This document shows, piece by piece, positions 22,601 to 29,289 of a DNA stretch of 64,000 nt. The notes under the pieces are model-generated. The model was not told where the DNA came from and did no database searches. It saw nothing but the letters and a program-made list of their open reading frames with translations. The stretch's first letter is position 1. Every line of letters begins with the position of its first letter. A program made the translations under genes and the position numbers. The stretch covers positions 778,321-842,320 of the forward strand of contig NMRA01000049.1 of assembly GCA_002633005.1 (NCBI GenBank), given 5' to 3'. The DNA comes from Phoronis australis (Eukaryota; Phoronida; Phoronidae).

Positions 22601-24383
22601 ACCGTCTACTTTGGCTATTCTGAACCCTGACGAGTATTTTAACTTAAAACTTGTTTTTGCTGGCGGTGAGCCATGTTCTTCCGCAATGGTAAACTTATGG
22701 GGTAAAAATCGGGTTCTGTTAAACGGCTACGGACCAACGGAATGTAGTGTTATGTCCCACAGTGGTCGTCTGCAGCCGTATAAACGAATTACAGTAGGCA
22801 AGCCTCTACCAAATACCCAAAGTTACATTCTTGACAGTAATCAGCGACCTGTTCCTCCGAACATGACTGGTGAGCTTTTCATTGGAGGAGTCAATGTTGG
22901 AAGAGGTTACCACAATAGACCAGATTTGACAGAGGCTGCTTTCCTTGAAAATCCCTTCGATGCTGGACGAATTTACAAAACAGGTGATTTGGCAAGATGG
23001 TTGGAAAACGGAGAAATTGAAATCATAGGACGAATTGACCATCAAGTCAAATTACGAGGCAAACGTATCAAACTCGAAGAAATCAGGAGTGCTATGGAAC
23101 GTCTCCTGGGTGTCACACAAGCACATGTCCTTGTTCAAGATAAACAACACATCGTAGCATATGCTCTTACTTCCACTGGAGTCAGCCAAGCCGACATCCT
23201 CCTCTCCTTAAAAAAGAAACTTCCCAACTTCATGGTACCAACAGCAATATTTTGCATGAGTAATTTTCCTTTGACAGCAAATAACAAGATTGATCAACAC
23301 TCACTGCCGAGATTTGAGCCCCGAACCACTCATTACAAAGGAGCAAAACCATCTAATAATCTTGATAACTTGATTCTTAATTGTTACAGAGAGGTTGTTG
23401 ACCCAGGTTTTAAAATGGCGGACGATTTCTTTGAGCTTGGTGGGCACTCCCTTTCAGCAATGAGATTAAAATTCATGCTTGAAGACAATACAGGCTTAGA
23501 CATTTCCATGGCCGATGTAATGAACCTCACCACACCGGCTGACCTTGCAGCAGAGCTAAGCAACAGAATGTTGTTTCCACGAAAGAAAGTAAAGTCAATA
23601 TCCATAATACAAAAAACGTGTCCAGTCGAGGGAGACAAGATCATCACAGCCAAAACGTCCTGTCGACAAGAACAAATGTGTTTATTGTACGAACAAATAC
23701 CGAATAGTCCAGTGTATAATGTTACCATAGTTCTTGAATTTCATGGACTCTTGAACGTTGGATTTTTAGAACAATCCATTAAAAACATAACGACAGTGCA
23801 TAGTTCGTACCGAACATCTTTTAAGAGGTCAGGTGACAATTCATTTACTCAAACGGTCACCCCAGTCAAAGACTATAAACTGAATTTTAGGTATTACGAC
23901 TATTCTGGAGAAAGAAGTAGTTTCCAGCAGAAGGCGCGTGAGCTTCTATACAGAGAAGCTGCAACCCCGTTCGATCTTTATTCCGTACCGTTGGCTAGAT
24001 TTGTGCTAGTGAAACTTTCTAACGAAGTTCATCATTTGGGCATATTTATGCACCACGCAATCACCGACGGCGCCTCGCTTAAGATAACCATTGATCACTT
24101 AGCAGAATTCTATTCTTCCTTAGTGAATAATTGCAAGCCAAACATTCCGCAACAGAGATTAAATTATATTGATTACAGCAACTGGGAGAAGAAATTGTTC
24201 GAAAGTGGTGAAATTGAAAGACAAATACAGTTTTGGAAAGAGAAGTTGGAAAACGTTGCCAATAAATTAGACTTACCTATAGATAGAGCACGTCCTGCCA
24301 TTCCAACTTATCAAGGCGAGACTTTGTTCTTTGACATTCCGGACTTTGTCTCCGAAGAGGTGTTGAAGTGCTCTCTAGAATGA
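16611..24383 (+). CDS. Nonribosomal peptide synthetase, main part: half-C, A1-PCP1-E, C-A2-PCP2, C (interrupted)
   Basis: A single 2,590-codon frame without introns. I chose ATG 16611 (MASDDAK) because a 3' splice-site-like TATTGCAG lies just before it; the frame itself is open from 16512. It starts with the C-terminal half of a condensation domain, without HHxxxDG. A1 follows, with YTSGSTGKPKG at 17766 and a GGATEGSIWS pocket motif. PCP1 has GGDS with the phosphopantetheine serine at 18990. The epimerase has HHLVVD at 19527. The next condensation domain has HHSIVDA at 20934. A2 has YTSDTTGRPKG at 22350 and NGYGPTE. PCP2 has GGHS with serine at 23448. The last condensation domain has HHAITDG at 24051. 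The product would activate amino acids as adenylates, load them on carriers and join them, with epimerisation of the first. TGA at 24381 stops translation in the middle of the last condensation domain, and the same frame continues beyond it. NRPS identity is certain; functionality is not. Confidence 0.93.
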   Translation: MASDDAKVSGHENTYHGEVFEISREDCSVIADIVSLFGYSTVEALVCIAYAVLVRYEGADKPPSISLAFGSPGQDKHETDKSSRWDKEATIDEEYSTALFPCDVNGSISDMLLSQRLTFDKWPEAQSKFNRSSPSAYMAFDFPRDFNRRSQSNQYDVKLNLTHQFTGGYSCSMRQSTKCCGDQVARFRNHFLTLLSQVHCSENINLLSTPIQTLEEKRLMAKYNATDKFYENSTSPMHELFEEQARHRPDDVAIFCAEQSLTYKQLDEQSTRLSHKILCAMGNAFSSRLVGISVDASINMVIGLYAIMKAGFAYVPLDPSYPEKRLSYMIENSEVSLVLANRSMVDLLRNCCQTVLCLEDVLVESAEERVFEKQIVNPDYLAYVIYTSGSTGKPKGVMVSHRNAVNTLLDINDRYSVTERDKILLVASLSFDLSVYDIFGILAAGGTLVIPVPEVRGVPDPKCWFETMRKHNVTIWNSAPAVLSVLVEFILSEDDSLPFSLRLCILSGDRIPLKLPTQLQDMVPGIQVVSQGGATEGSIWSIHYPIQTVDDDWTTIPYGMPLSNQKYYVLDESLNPVPTLVKGELFIGGRGVTMGYINNPKITEDQYLPSPFVKGERIYKTGDLGRLHSTGYIEFCGRIDNQVKIRGFRVELSEIEWTLINQEGVADVLVLKVQERLVAYIICDQNVRLVEADLRQKIALYLPPYMVPAFFVFMHSFPVTANGKVDRQALSEINFRQRKDEDTDPSLPEKHKLVTTPSFTEKEYLIVQAWSEAFNVALDELSPSSSFFEVGGDSISAMTVVSAVRKKGFRISVQQVLGHPRLCHLAMIAKPIGSVQKSRVEADEHLTPVVQLTPAQTWFFRQEFKNPHFWNQSFLVQPKKEIKACQLKAALNRLTAQHEMLRCSYSQTSDGGWVQKINHIKTPFFKTKTLENFDVLKDELDNLKSSLNIHKGPLLAVGLFSVGNVQKIYVTVHHLVVDLVSWRIIFEDLERMYEGQETEMPSMSFQKWSSRLRQITLPLTRDDWPKDTEASPLPVDVGSNLIPTSSSRKSIVTELDRKVTAALVSSANTSFKTNTNDFLIASLILAYNESFGLESLQIDVEAHGREPWDDSDDISRTVGWFMTMFPLTLEICQGPSYEKTMENTLKLVKEKIRNIPKRGTPFWLLKFLNNSDETEVQKSDVLFNYYGRFNQIETKSTLWKLDDDYPCGDDEFSSDEKLTHKVVVECSLKDEKLHMKMFYCTDIHKQKTIESWMEKWKENLTNLVSYCAMDDVFGYTPSDFPLLKFSQYHLDELLSTRLPQLDIATEQLSDMYPCTAAQEGFLFRLLQDSSDYVVHRSCIINGSVDQGKLQTCVCKIILRHDILRTRFIADRLNGCMQIVLKTFEPQWTIEDWSDLKKSECSQREIEYLRNDRHSGFNFTEPMLRFALFRTCKETSRFIITSHHSIVDAHTCSLVLQEIIMAYNGAVLPDAPVFKEYVKELIDYKTSSYKAKGFWREELNQLPDRGNLRFLPPEVPQIGYDVIHHSALNGKVGEIQKYAERHGILVAAMICASWAYVINKYSCDPNDVIFGFVVSGRGTSHIENVNRLVGVTTNTLPFRVKIHDHPVVEWLEYIQKQMMAIIEHEKSSLTDIQQWCALNADDALFDTLVSYNVMNRDTEVSLKSHGIEVCNIYDHEFTEYPLTLEILHTTNAIEIKAIYNKNIIDVAAVVQTLNQLERVMWWIATTSEETLISEFDIVSPEEHLVLENLNPIDNYKAQLGHFTGVQHLFEIMVELNPKEKKALIMDDESLTYRELNSAANAIAIRLRSLGLSRGEKVGLLIDRGIPMVVGMLSIWKAGGAFVPIDAAQPLDRVLFILEDCGCRFVFNSSSIDAKSLPQKHTYICLDNHCLASFKNENVSNLECVHDARDLAYMIYTSDTTGRPKGAMVEHGGLINSLMYKPGGVLEVTPQTNVMQYFAVGYDGAVLEVWTTLCHGGCLFIPSGDFTKTMKTVDAVGSTPSTLAILNPDEYFNLKLVFAGGEPCSSAMVNLWGKNRVLLNGYGPTECSVMSHSGRLQPYKRITVGKPLPNTQSYILDSNQRPVPPNMTGELFIGGVNVGRGYHNRPDLTEAAFLENPFDAGRIYKTGDLARWLENGEIEIIGRIDHQVKLRGKRIKLEEIRSAMERLLGVTQAHVLVQDKQHIVAYALTSTGVSQADILLSLKKKLPNFMVPTAIFCMSNFPLTANNKIDQHSLPRFEPRTTHYKGAKPSNNLDNLILNCYREVVDPGFKMADDFFELGGHSLSAMRLKFMLEDNTGLDISMADVMNLTTPADLAAELSNRMLFPRKKVKSISIIQKTCPVEGDKIITAKTSCRQEQMCLLYEQIPNSPVYNVTIVLEFHGLLNVGFLEQSIKNITTVHSSYRTSFKRSGDNSFTQTVTPVKDYKLNFRYYDYSGERSSFQQKARELLYREAATPFDLYSVPLARFVLVKLSNEVHHLGIFMHHAITDGASLKITIDHLAEFYSSLVNNCKPNIPQQRLNYIDYSNWEKKLFESGEIERQIQFWKEKLENVANKLDLPIDRARPAIPTYQGETLFFDIPDFVSEEVLKCSLE
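24381..24383 (+). other. In-frame TGA interrupting the third condensation domain
   Basis: The codons before it (...LKCSLE) and after it (GGTLFTSLTTVYALL...DDVVVGALFSGR) form one continuous condensation-domain segment in the same frame. This is therefore a single nonsense codon, not a frameshift or a domain boundary. No GT/AG pair around it would splice it out in frame with a plausible intron length. It could be a fixed mutation, a null allele or a base error. Confidence 0.85.
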
Positions 24384-26753
24384 GGAGGTACACTTTTCAC
24401 ATCTCTTACAACAGTATACGCATTATTGATTCGTATCTACTGCCAATCAGATGACGTGGTTGTAGGAGCACTTTTCTCAGGAAGACACAATCCTTGTGTC
24501 GAAAATATAGTTGGCTATTTTGTGAATACGCTTCCTCTTCGAATTCAGTTTAATCAGAAGGCAACTTTCAGGTCCTGTTTGACGGATGTAAAGAACTTAA
24601 TGCTCGAGGTTCTTGATAATCAGGACGTGCCGTTTCAGAAAATTCTCGAGTCCTTGAACGTGCCACGTGACACGTCAAATCACCCTATTATTCAAGTTGC
24701 TACTGTGTTTCAAGAAAGTATCACAAGCAGAGCCTTGGCCGACGGACTTTCAGTGAAAGCACAAGCTTTTGAGCAGTTCACAGCAAAATTTGACTTGAAT
24801 TTAGAATTTGTAAGACATCAAAACGGGAAACTAAGTGGAGAATTTATCTTTAACACCGACATTTTCAACCGTTGTACTATACAACGAATGAGTCAACATT
24901 TGTTGTATTTGCTTAACATGTTGACAAAAAACCGAGACTCTCCATTGGCTAGCCTTGACATGCTTCCGCCGAGTCAAACTGATCTCATCAGGTCATTCAA
25001 TACATCTGGGGAATGCTGTAGACTCCACATACATCAACAGTTTGAGAAGCAAGTAGAATTGGTACCAGACAACATTGCGGTAGAGCAAATAGATCGACAC
25101 ATAACGTACAGAAGACTTAACGCCGCTTGCAACAACTTGGCGCGGAAGCTGCGCGCTGCTGGTGTTGTGCCTGATACCGTTGTTGGTCTGATAGGAGAGA
25201 GAAATTTGGAGTGCGTCGCTTCCGAGATGGCAATTTTGAAGGCTGGTGGAGCAATACTATTAATTGAAGCATCAGCTCCTCGAAATCGCATCGAATTGAT
25301 GTTGGGTGAAACCGATTGTAAAGTGGTTGTAACCACAAAAGGAATAAAACTAACTGGACTTCTTGATACATTCCGAGGAGAAATAATCTTGGTTGACGTA
25401 GAAAAGTATACTACACGTTGTAACGTTGACACCATCGAAGAAAATGACCATCAAAATTTGGAAAACGTTGTAAATTCGAGTCACCTGGCGTACATAGTCT
25501 TCACTTCAGGAACGACTGGTAAACCAAAAGGAGTCATGATTAACCATTGGGGATGCCAATGTTTAATCCCTCGGCTATGTGAAGCCTATTCCATTACACA
25601 TGGCACAAGAATGACGCATTTCTTTAACATAATGTTTGACGGTGCGTATCAGGAAGTATTCATGGCTTTGACAAGTGGGGCAACCCTGGTGCAACGAGAA
25701 GAAAATTTCTTAAATACTTTAAAACATGTTGATGTTTCGTTGACGTCCCCCTCAATTCTTTCGTCTTTGGACCCTGAAGACTTTCCCAATCTGAAGAAGG
25801 TAATAGTGGGTGCTGAAATTCTTCCACAGTCTACGGTGGCTAAATGGAAAGACCACGTGGAGCTTTATAACGAATATGGCCCATCGGAAGTAACTATTAT
25901 GTGTACCCTTGGGTTAACAAATTTTAACGAAAAGGTGACAATTGGCAAACCAATTACTAATTGTACAGTGCATATTTTAGATGGCAATCTAAAGCGTGTT
26001 CCCATTGGAGTCAAAGGGACATTGTACATTGGGGGAAACGGAATTGCAAGGGGTTATCTCAAACGACCAGACCTAACTAACAAGAAATTCGTCGACAACC
26101 CTTTCTGCATAGGAAAACTTTACAATTCGGATGACGTAGGGTATTGGACTGCAGATGGCCAGATCGTCCTTACAGGTCGAAGAGATAGACAAATCAAATT
26201 ACGAGGCTTTCGAATAGAGCTTGATGAGGTTGATCATGCTATGCGAAGTGAGAAGGGAATTTCAAATTCTGCTTGTGTCGTAAAAAATGACATGCTTGTG
26301 GGGTACGTGACACCGGACATTGGCAGTTTGGGAGTACGTGAACTACAGAAGAATCTTCAAGACAAGCTTCCCCACTACATGGTACCGTCAGTGATTGTTG
26401 CTCTATCGAAATTCCCCATGTCAGTTTCAGAGAAAATCGACTACCAACGCTTGCCTGAACCTTCTATCATCGAGTCTGAAATACTCACGGCGAAAGAAGA
26501 AATTCTCCGTAGAATATGGAGCGACGTTCTGCAAATTGAGTTATCTAGGATCAAGACTTTTGACTCATTCTTTTACTTAGGCGGCGATTCCATCTCGGCA
26601 ATGAGGCTACTCTTCCTTGGAAGAAAGTGTGGTTTACGCTTTACAGTTCAACAAATCTTTCAATCCAGAAGTCTTTCTGACCTAGCACACGTTGCAAAAT
26701 ATGCTCACAAAATGAAAGCCGGTAAGAAATGTGAACATGAGGAGGTTTCGTGA
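24384..26753 (+). CDS. Nonribosomal peptide synthetase, continuation: end of C, A3, PCP3
   Basis: Same frame as the upstream part, after the TGA. It finishes the condensation domain (VVVGALFSGRHN, then NTLPLRIQF). It then encodes A3, with FTSGTTGKPKGVM at 25500, FDGAYQEVF, NEYGPSE and GRRDRQIKLRGFRIELDEVD, and PCP3, with YLGGDSISAM (serine at 26589). The usual Y-K/R-T-G-D-L motif of A domains is YNSDDV at 26121, a clear departure that keeps only the aspartate. A second in-frame TGA ends the frame at 26751, directly before an epimerase-like segment still in frame. A strong splice donor (G/GTAAGA at 26722) lies 30 bases before this stop, so a spliced 3' end is possible. No ATG is available to start this part independently except deep inside, so it belongs to the upstream gene. 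Confidence 0.9.
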   Translation, partial: GGTLFTSLTTVYALLIRIYCQSDDVVVGALFSGRHNPCVENIVGYFVNTLPLRIQFNQKATFRSCLTDVKNLMLEVLDNQDVPFQKILESLNVPRDTSNHPIIQVATVFQESITSRALADGLSVKAQAFEQFTAKFDLNLEFVRHQNGKLSGEFIFNTDIFNRCTIQRMSQHLLYLLNMLTKNRDSPLASLDMLPPSQTDLIRSFNTSGECCRLHIHQQFEKQVELVPDNIAVEQIDRHITYRRLNAACNNLARKLRAAGVVPDTVVGLIGERNLECVASEMAILKAGGAILLIEASAPRNRIELMLGETDCKVVVTTKGIKLTGLLDTFRGEIILVDVEKYTTRCNVDTIEENDHQNLENVVNSSHLAYIVFTSGTTGKPKGVMINHWGCQCLIPRLCEAYSITHGTRMTHFFNIMFDGAYQEVFMALTSGATLVQREENFLNTLKHVDVSLTSPSILSSLDPEDFPNLKKVIVGAEILPQSTVAKWKDHVELYNEYGPSEVTIMCTLGLTNFNEKVTIGKPITNCTVHILDGNLKRVPIGVKGTLYIGGNGIARGYLKRPDLTNKKFVDNPFCIGKLYNSDDVGYWTADGQIVLTGRRDRQIKLRGFRIELDEVDHAMRSEKGISNSACVVKNDMLVGYVTPDIGSLGVRELQKNLQDKLPHYMVPSVIVALSKFPMSVSEKIDYQRLPEPSIIESEILTAKEEILRRIWSDVLQIELSRIKTFDSFFYLGGDSISAMRLLFLGRKCGLRFTVQQIFQSRSLSDLAHVAKYAHKMKAGKKCEHEEVS

Positions 26754-27586
26754 CATTTTCCATTGACCCGCATCCAAGAATGGTCTTTCGACTTAAACCT
26801 TCGCAATTGCAACTGTTTTAATCAATCACTGCTTATGAAGTTATTGTTGACCTTCAAAATGCTACCAATGCACTCGCGTCATGATATCTTGCGTGCTGTA
26901 TTCTCGTTTAAACCGGGTGAACGTGCGGCGCAAGAAATAATGTCTGTAAATGATGCGCCAATGCCGAAACTGATTCGCAAGATAGAATTACTGAAGACAA
27001 ACTGGAAGCAGAGATGATCGAACAAATATAGCTAGACAAAGAAACAACCAGCAAATTACGCAGTCTCAGAAGGACACGTGGACACGACGTTACTTCGATT
27101 AATGATATTCTTCTGACATCACTCATGATAGCGTATAATGAATGTACGGGAGAATCAGTAATAACCATTGAGCAGGAATGGCATGGGAGAGAGTCTTGGA
27201 CTGACAGGCTTGATGTGTCTCGTACTGTCGGCTGGTTCACCGCCATGTATCGCGTAACGTTGTCCTCACACAATCACACAAACGGAGTACTGGATCACCT
27301 TGAAGAAACAAAGCGACGTCTTCGAAATATTCCTGATCACGGTAGGCTATATGCAGTAATGAAATATCTAAAGAAAGACAATTATCCAAGGTTTCACCAA
27401 AAAATTGACATTACATTCAACTACCACGGAAGTTCAACGATGAATAGACATAATAGTCTGTGGGTAGTATGCGATATCAAAAAACGGATTTGTTACAGTC
27501 GGAGAATTACAGTAGGATTAAATGTTCTTGGTATTATTGTAACTAATATTATTATCTCCATGATAGCAAGTAGCAGCATATATTAA
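26754..27586 (+). pseudogene. Decayed terminal epimerase domain of the NRPS, catalytic segment deleted
   Basis: The start, FPLTRIQEWSFDLNLRN and FNQSLL, is the opening of an epimerase domain like the one after PCP1 (LTPAQTWFF...WNQSFLV). SRHDILRAVFSF follows, with frame slips around 26835-26880. Then EDKLEAEMIEQI runs into a stop and straight into LDKETTSKLRSL, ILLTSLMIAYNE, WHGRESW and DVSRTVGWF. Compared with the first epimerase domain, roughly 120 residues including HHxxxD are missing. After 27470 similarity fades. This segment cannot epimerise. An AATAAA at 27585 overlaps the final stop. Confidence 0.85.
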
Positions 27587-27873
27587 TAAAAACAACCACG
27601 GTTTTAAATCGACTTGACACGTTTCCGTGTCATTTATTCAAACACCATCATCAGAAGAGACAATATAGTGGCCACCTAGCTTGGCCCAGCAACAAGCAAT
27701 GAAGCACAGATACAGTCAGTTACAGGGAGTGACAATAGACCAACAATGACAACCTGTGGTGTGCCAGTTGCCTATTGAGATTGGGCTTGCACCAACTGAT
27801 GTTTAGAGCCTCACGAATTTTACGCTTCTTTGTTGTTTCTGCCTGTTCTATTATTGCAACGTCATTGAAAGAG
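27587..27873 (+). other. Spacer between epimerase relic and thioesterase tail, possibly an insertion
   Basis: No NRPS or thioesterase homology is readable here. The first part (ACACGTTTCCGTGTCATTT, then CACCATCATCAGAAGAGAC) faintly resembles the terminus-plus-CATCATCAG pattern of the TIR element at 50871. An insertion or deletion may therefore have removed the N-terminal two-thirds of the thioesterase. A pyrimidine-rich tract ends at AG 27871 or 27873, usable as a splice acceptor. Confidence 0.35.
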
Positions 27874-28124
27874 TACTGCTGCTAACGATGCCACCTTCAA
27901 CGATTTATCATGGACATGTCACATTCGCACGAGCCACCGACTTACTAAAAGATGGCCCATTGGCGGAAACGCTTGTTGAGATACAAGAGCAAGGGCGCGA
28001 CTATGGTACTCCACAATTGTGTTCTAAAACCGTGCGAGTTGTTCACGTTGACGACGACCATTACACAATGACCAGAGATGAAAGACAGATTATAGCGAAG
28101 GCTATTGCTGGAGCATCAAAGTAA
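27874..28124 (+). pseudogene. C-terminal fragment of a fatty-acid-synthase-type thioesterase domain (NRPS release domain)
   Basis: The frame reads ...STIYHGHVTFARATD, then DYGTPQLC, then VVHVDDDHYTMT, ending at TAA 28124. This follows the end of the animal fatty-acid-synthase thioesterase (YHGNVTL..., DY.LSQVC, VHV..GDH.T). The histidine codon at 28059 matches the catalytic His of the Ser-Asp-His triad. The G-x-S-x-G serine part is absent from the window. In an NRPS this domain releases the finished peptide by hydrolysis or cyclisation. Here only about 84 residues of an expected 230-280 are present. It could be a terminal exon whose partner exons were lost, or a truncated relic. An AATAAA lies at 28176. 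Confidence 0.75.
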
Positions 28125-28175
28125 ATATATGCATATATACTGTATGTTTTGCATTTGCGGTAGTGAGTCAAAGAC

Positions 28176-28181
28176 AATAAA
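28176..28181 (+). terminator. Polyadenylation signal AATAAA for the NRPS locus
   Basis: AATAAA lies 52 bases after the thioesterase stop codon, the expected place for a 3'-UTR cleavage signal of a gene ending at 28124. Confidence 0.5.
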
Positions 28182-28379
28182 CTATAATATTGTAGTTAAT
28201 AGGTAATAGTCATGCGGTCGTCACTTTCAAACAATAGTGACAGTAGTTGTTTTCAGTAACTAAATGTATTGGAAATATAATGTACAAAGACGAAAACAGG
28301 ATGTCTGAAAAATACTTAACTGGGAGACAAAACGTAAAGGTAGTGATACATAAGCGGTGGCGAGTCATAATAGGTGGTG

Positions 28380-28870
28380 ATTAGCCATGTGCTTAGTTTT
28401 ATAGAAGTGGTGATAATCCATGTATTTTGCTACATAAAAGTGGTGATGAGCAGTATTTAACTATATAAAAGGTGAGGCATATGACCGAGCCATATATTTA
28501 CCTATTCGTAAGTAGCGATGGGCCACATATTTAGCTATACAACAGTAGCGATGAGCCATATATTTAGTTATATATCAGTAGCGAGGCACATATTTGGCTA
28601 CATATAAGTGGTGATGAGGCATATATTTGGCTATACGTATAAGTGGTGATGAGCCATATATTTAGTTATATATCAGTAGCGAGCCACATATTTGGCTACA
28701 TATAAGTGGTGATGAGGCATATATTTGGTTATACGTATACGTGGTGGTGAGCCATATATTTAATTACATATCAGTAGCAAGTCACATATTTGGCAACATA
28801 TAAGTGGTGATGAGGCATATATTTGACTATACGTATACGTGGTGATGGGCAATAGTTACATACATAAGTG
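28380..28870. repeat. Satellite-like array, about 98-bp higher-order unit of three about 32-bp monomers
   Basis: Monomers follow the pattern AGTGGTGATGAGCCATATATTT(A/G)G(T/C)TA plus a variable ATATCAGTAGCGAG or TACGTATAC link. GTGGTGATGAGGCATATATTTGG recurs about every 98 bases in the second half (28610, 28707, and again near 28804), while the first half is more degenerate. Confidence 0.8.
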
Positions 28871-29010
28871 GTTAGGTTCTTAGGTGAACAAAGAAGTTGC
28901 AACACCTGAAGAAGACCGGAGATTGAAATGACCACCGGATCGTAATGCCAATATACAGGTTGGAGTAGGCCTATGTAGACCAAGACATTTTAGGAATGGT
29001 GTTACTGTAT
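28868..29010 (+). repeat. Dispersed repeat copy, relative of 31028-31160
   Basis: CACCTGAAGAAGACCGGAG...TGACCACCGGATCGTAATGCCAATATACAGG aligns with CATCTGAAGATGGCCGGAG...TACCGACCGAAACGTTGTGCCAATGTAAATAGGG at 31047 onward, both followed by a stretch ending in TTTAG(A/G)AATG. The element class is not assigned. Confidence 0.45.
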
Positions 29011-29192
29011 CACAACCTCAAAACGTTTTCAGGAAGTCAAAATTAGTTTGTGCCAACTAGTATTGTTACTGTTCACTTATTGACAGAGATATTTGAAATC
29101 AAACGTAGGAGGTTTTGGGGATTAACTGGTGAAGAGTCATATACATGAATAAGTACGGATATGGTGGCGATAATATAATAGTGGTAAGGAGT

Positions 29193-29288
29193 CCCAGACA
29201 GACAAACAGATAGACAGACAGACTGACAGATAGACAGACAAACAGACAGCGAGACAGACAGACAGACAGACAGACAAACACACACACC
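29193..29288. repeat. GACA/GATA microsatellite
   Basis: Imperfect (GACA)n with GATA and AACA variants, ending in an ACACAC run. It produces spurious Cys/Leu/Ser-rich frames on the minus strand. Confidence 0.95.
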
Positions 29289-29289
29289 C

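Noticed and set aside
24426-26753. A separate NRPS protein starting after the first TGA
   Set aside because: No proper ATG or promoter there, and the sequence begins mid-condensation domain in the same frame as the upstream part. It is one interrupted gene.
28380-28870. CRISPR-like array
   Set aside because: The units are contiguous satellite monomers without unique spacers, in an animal genome.
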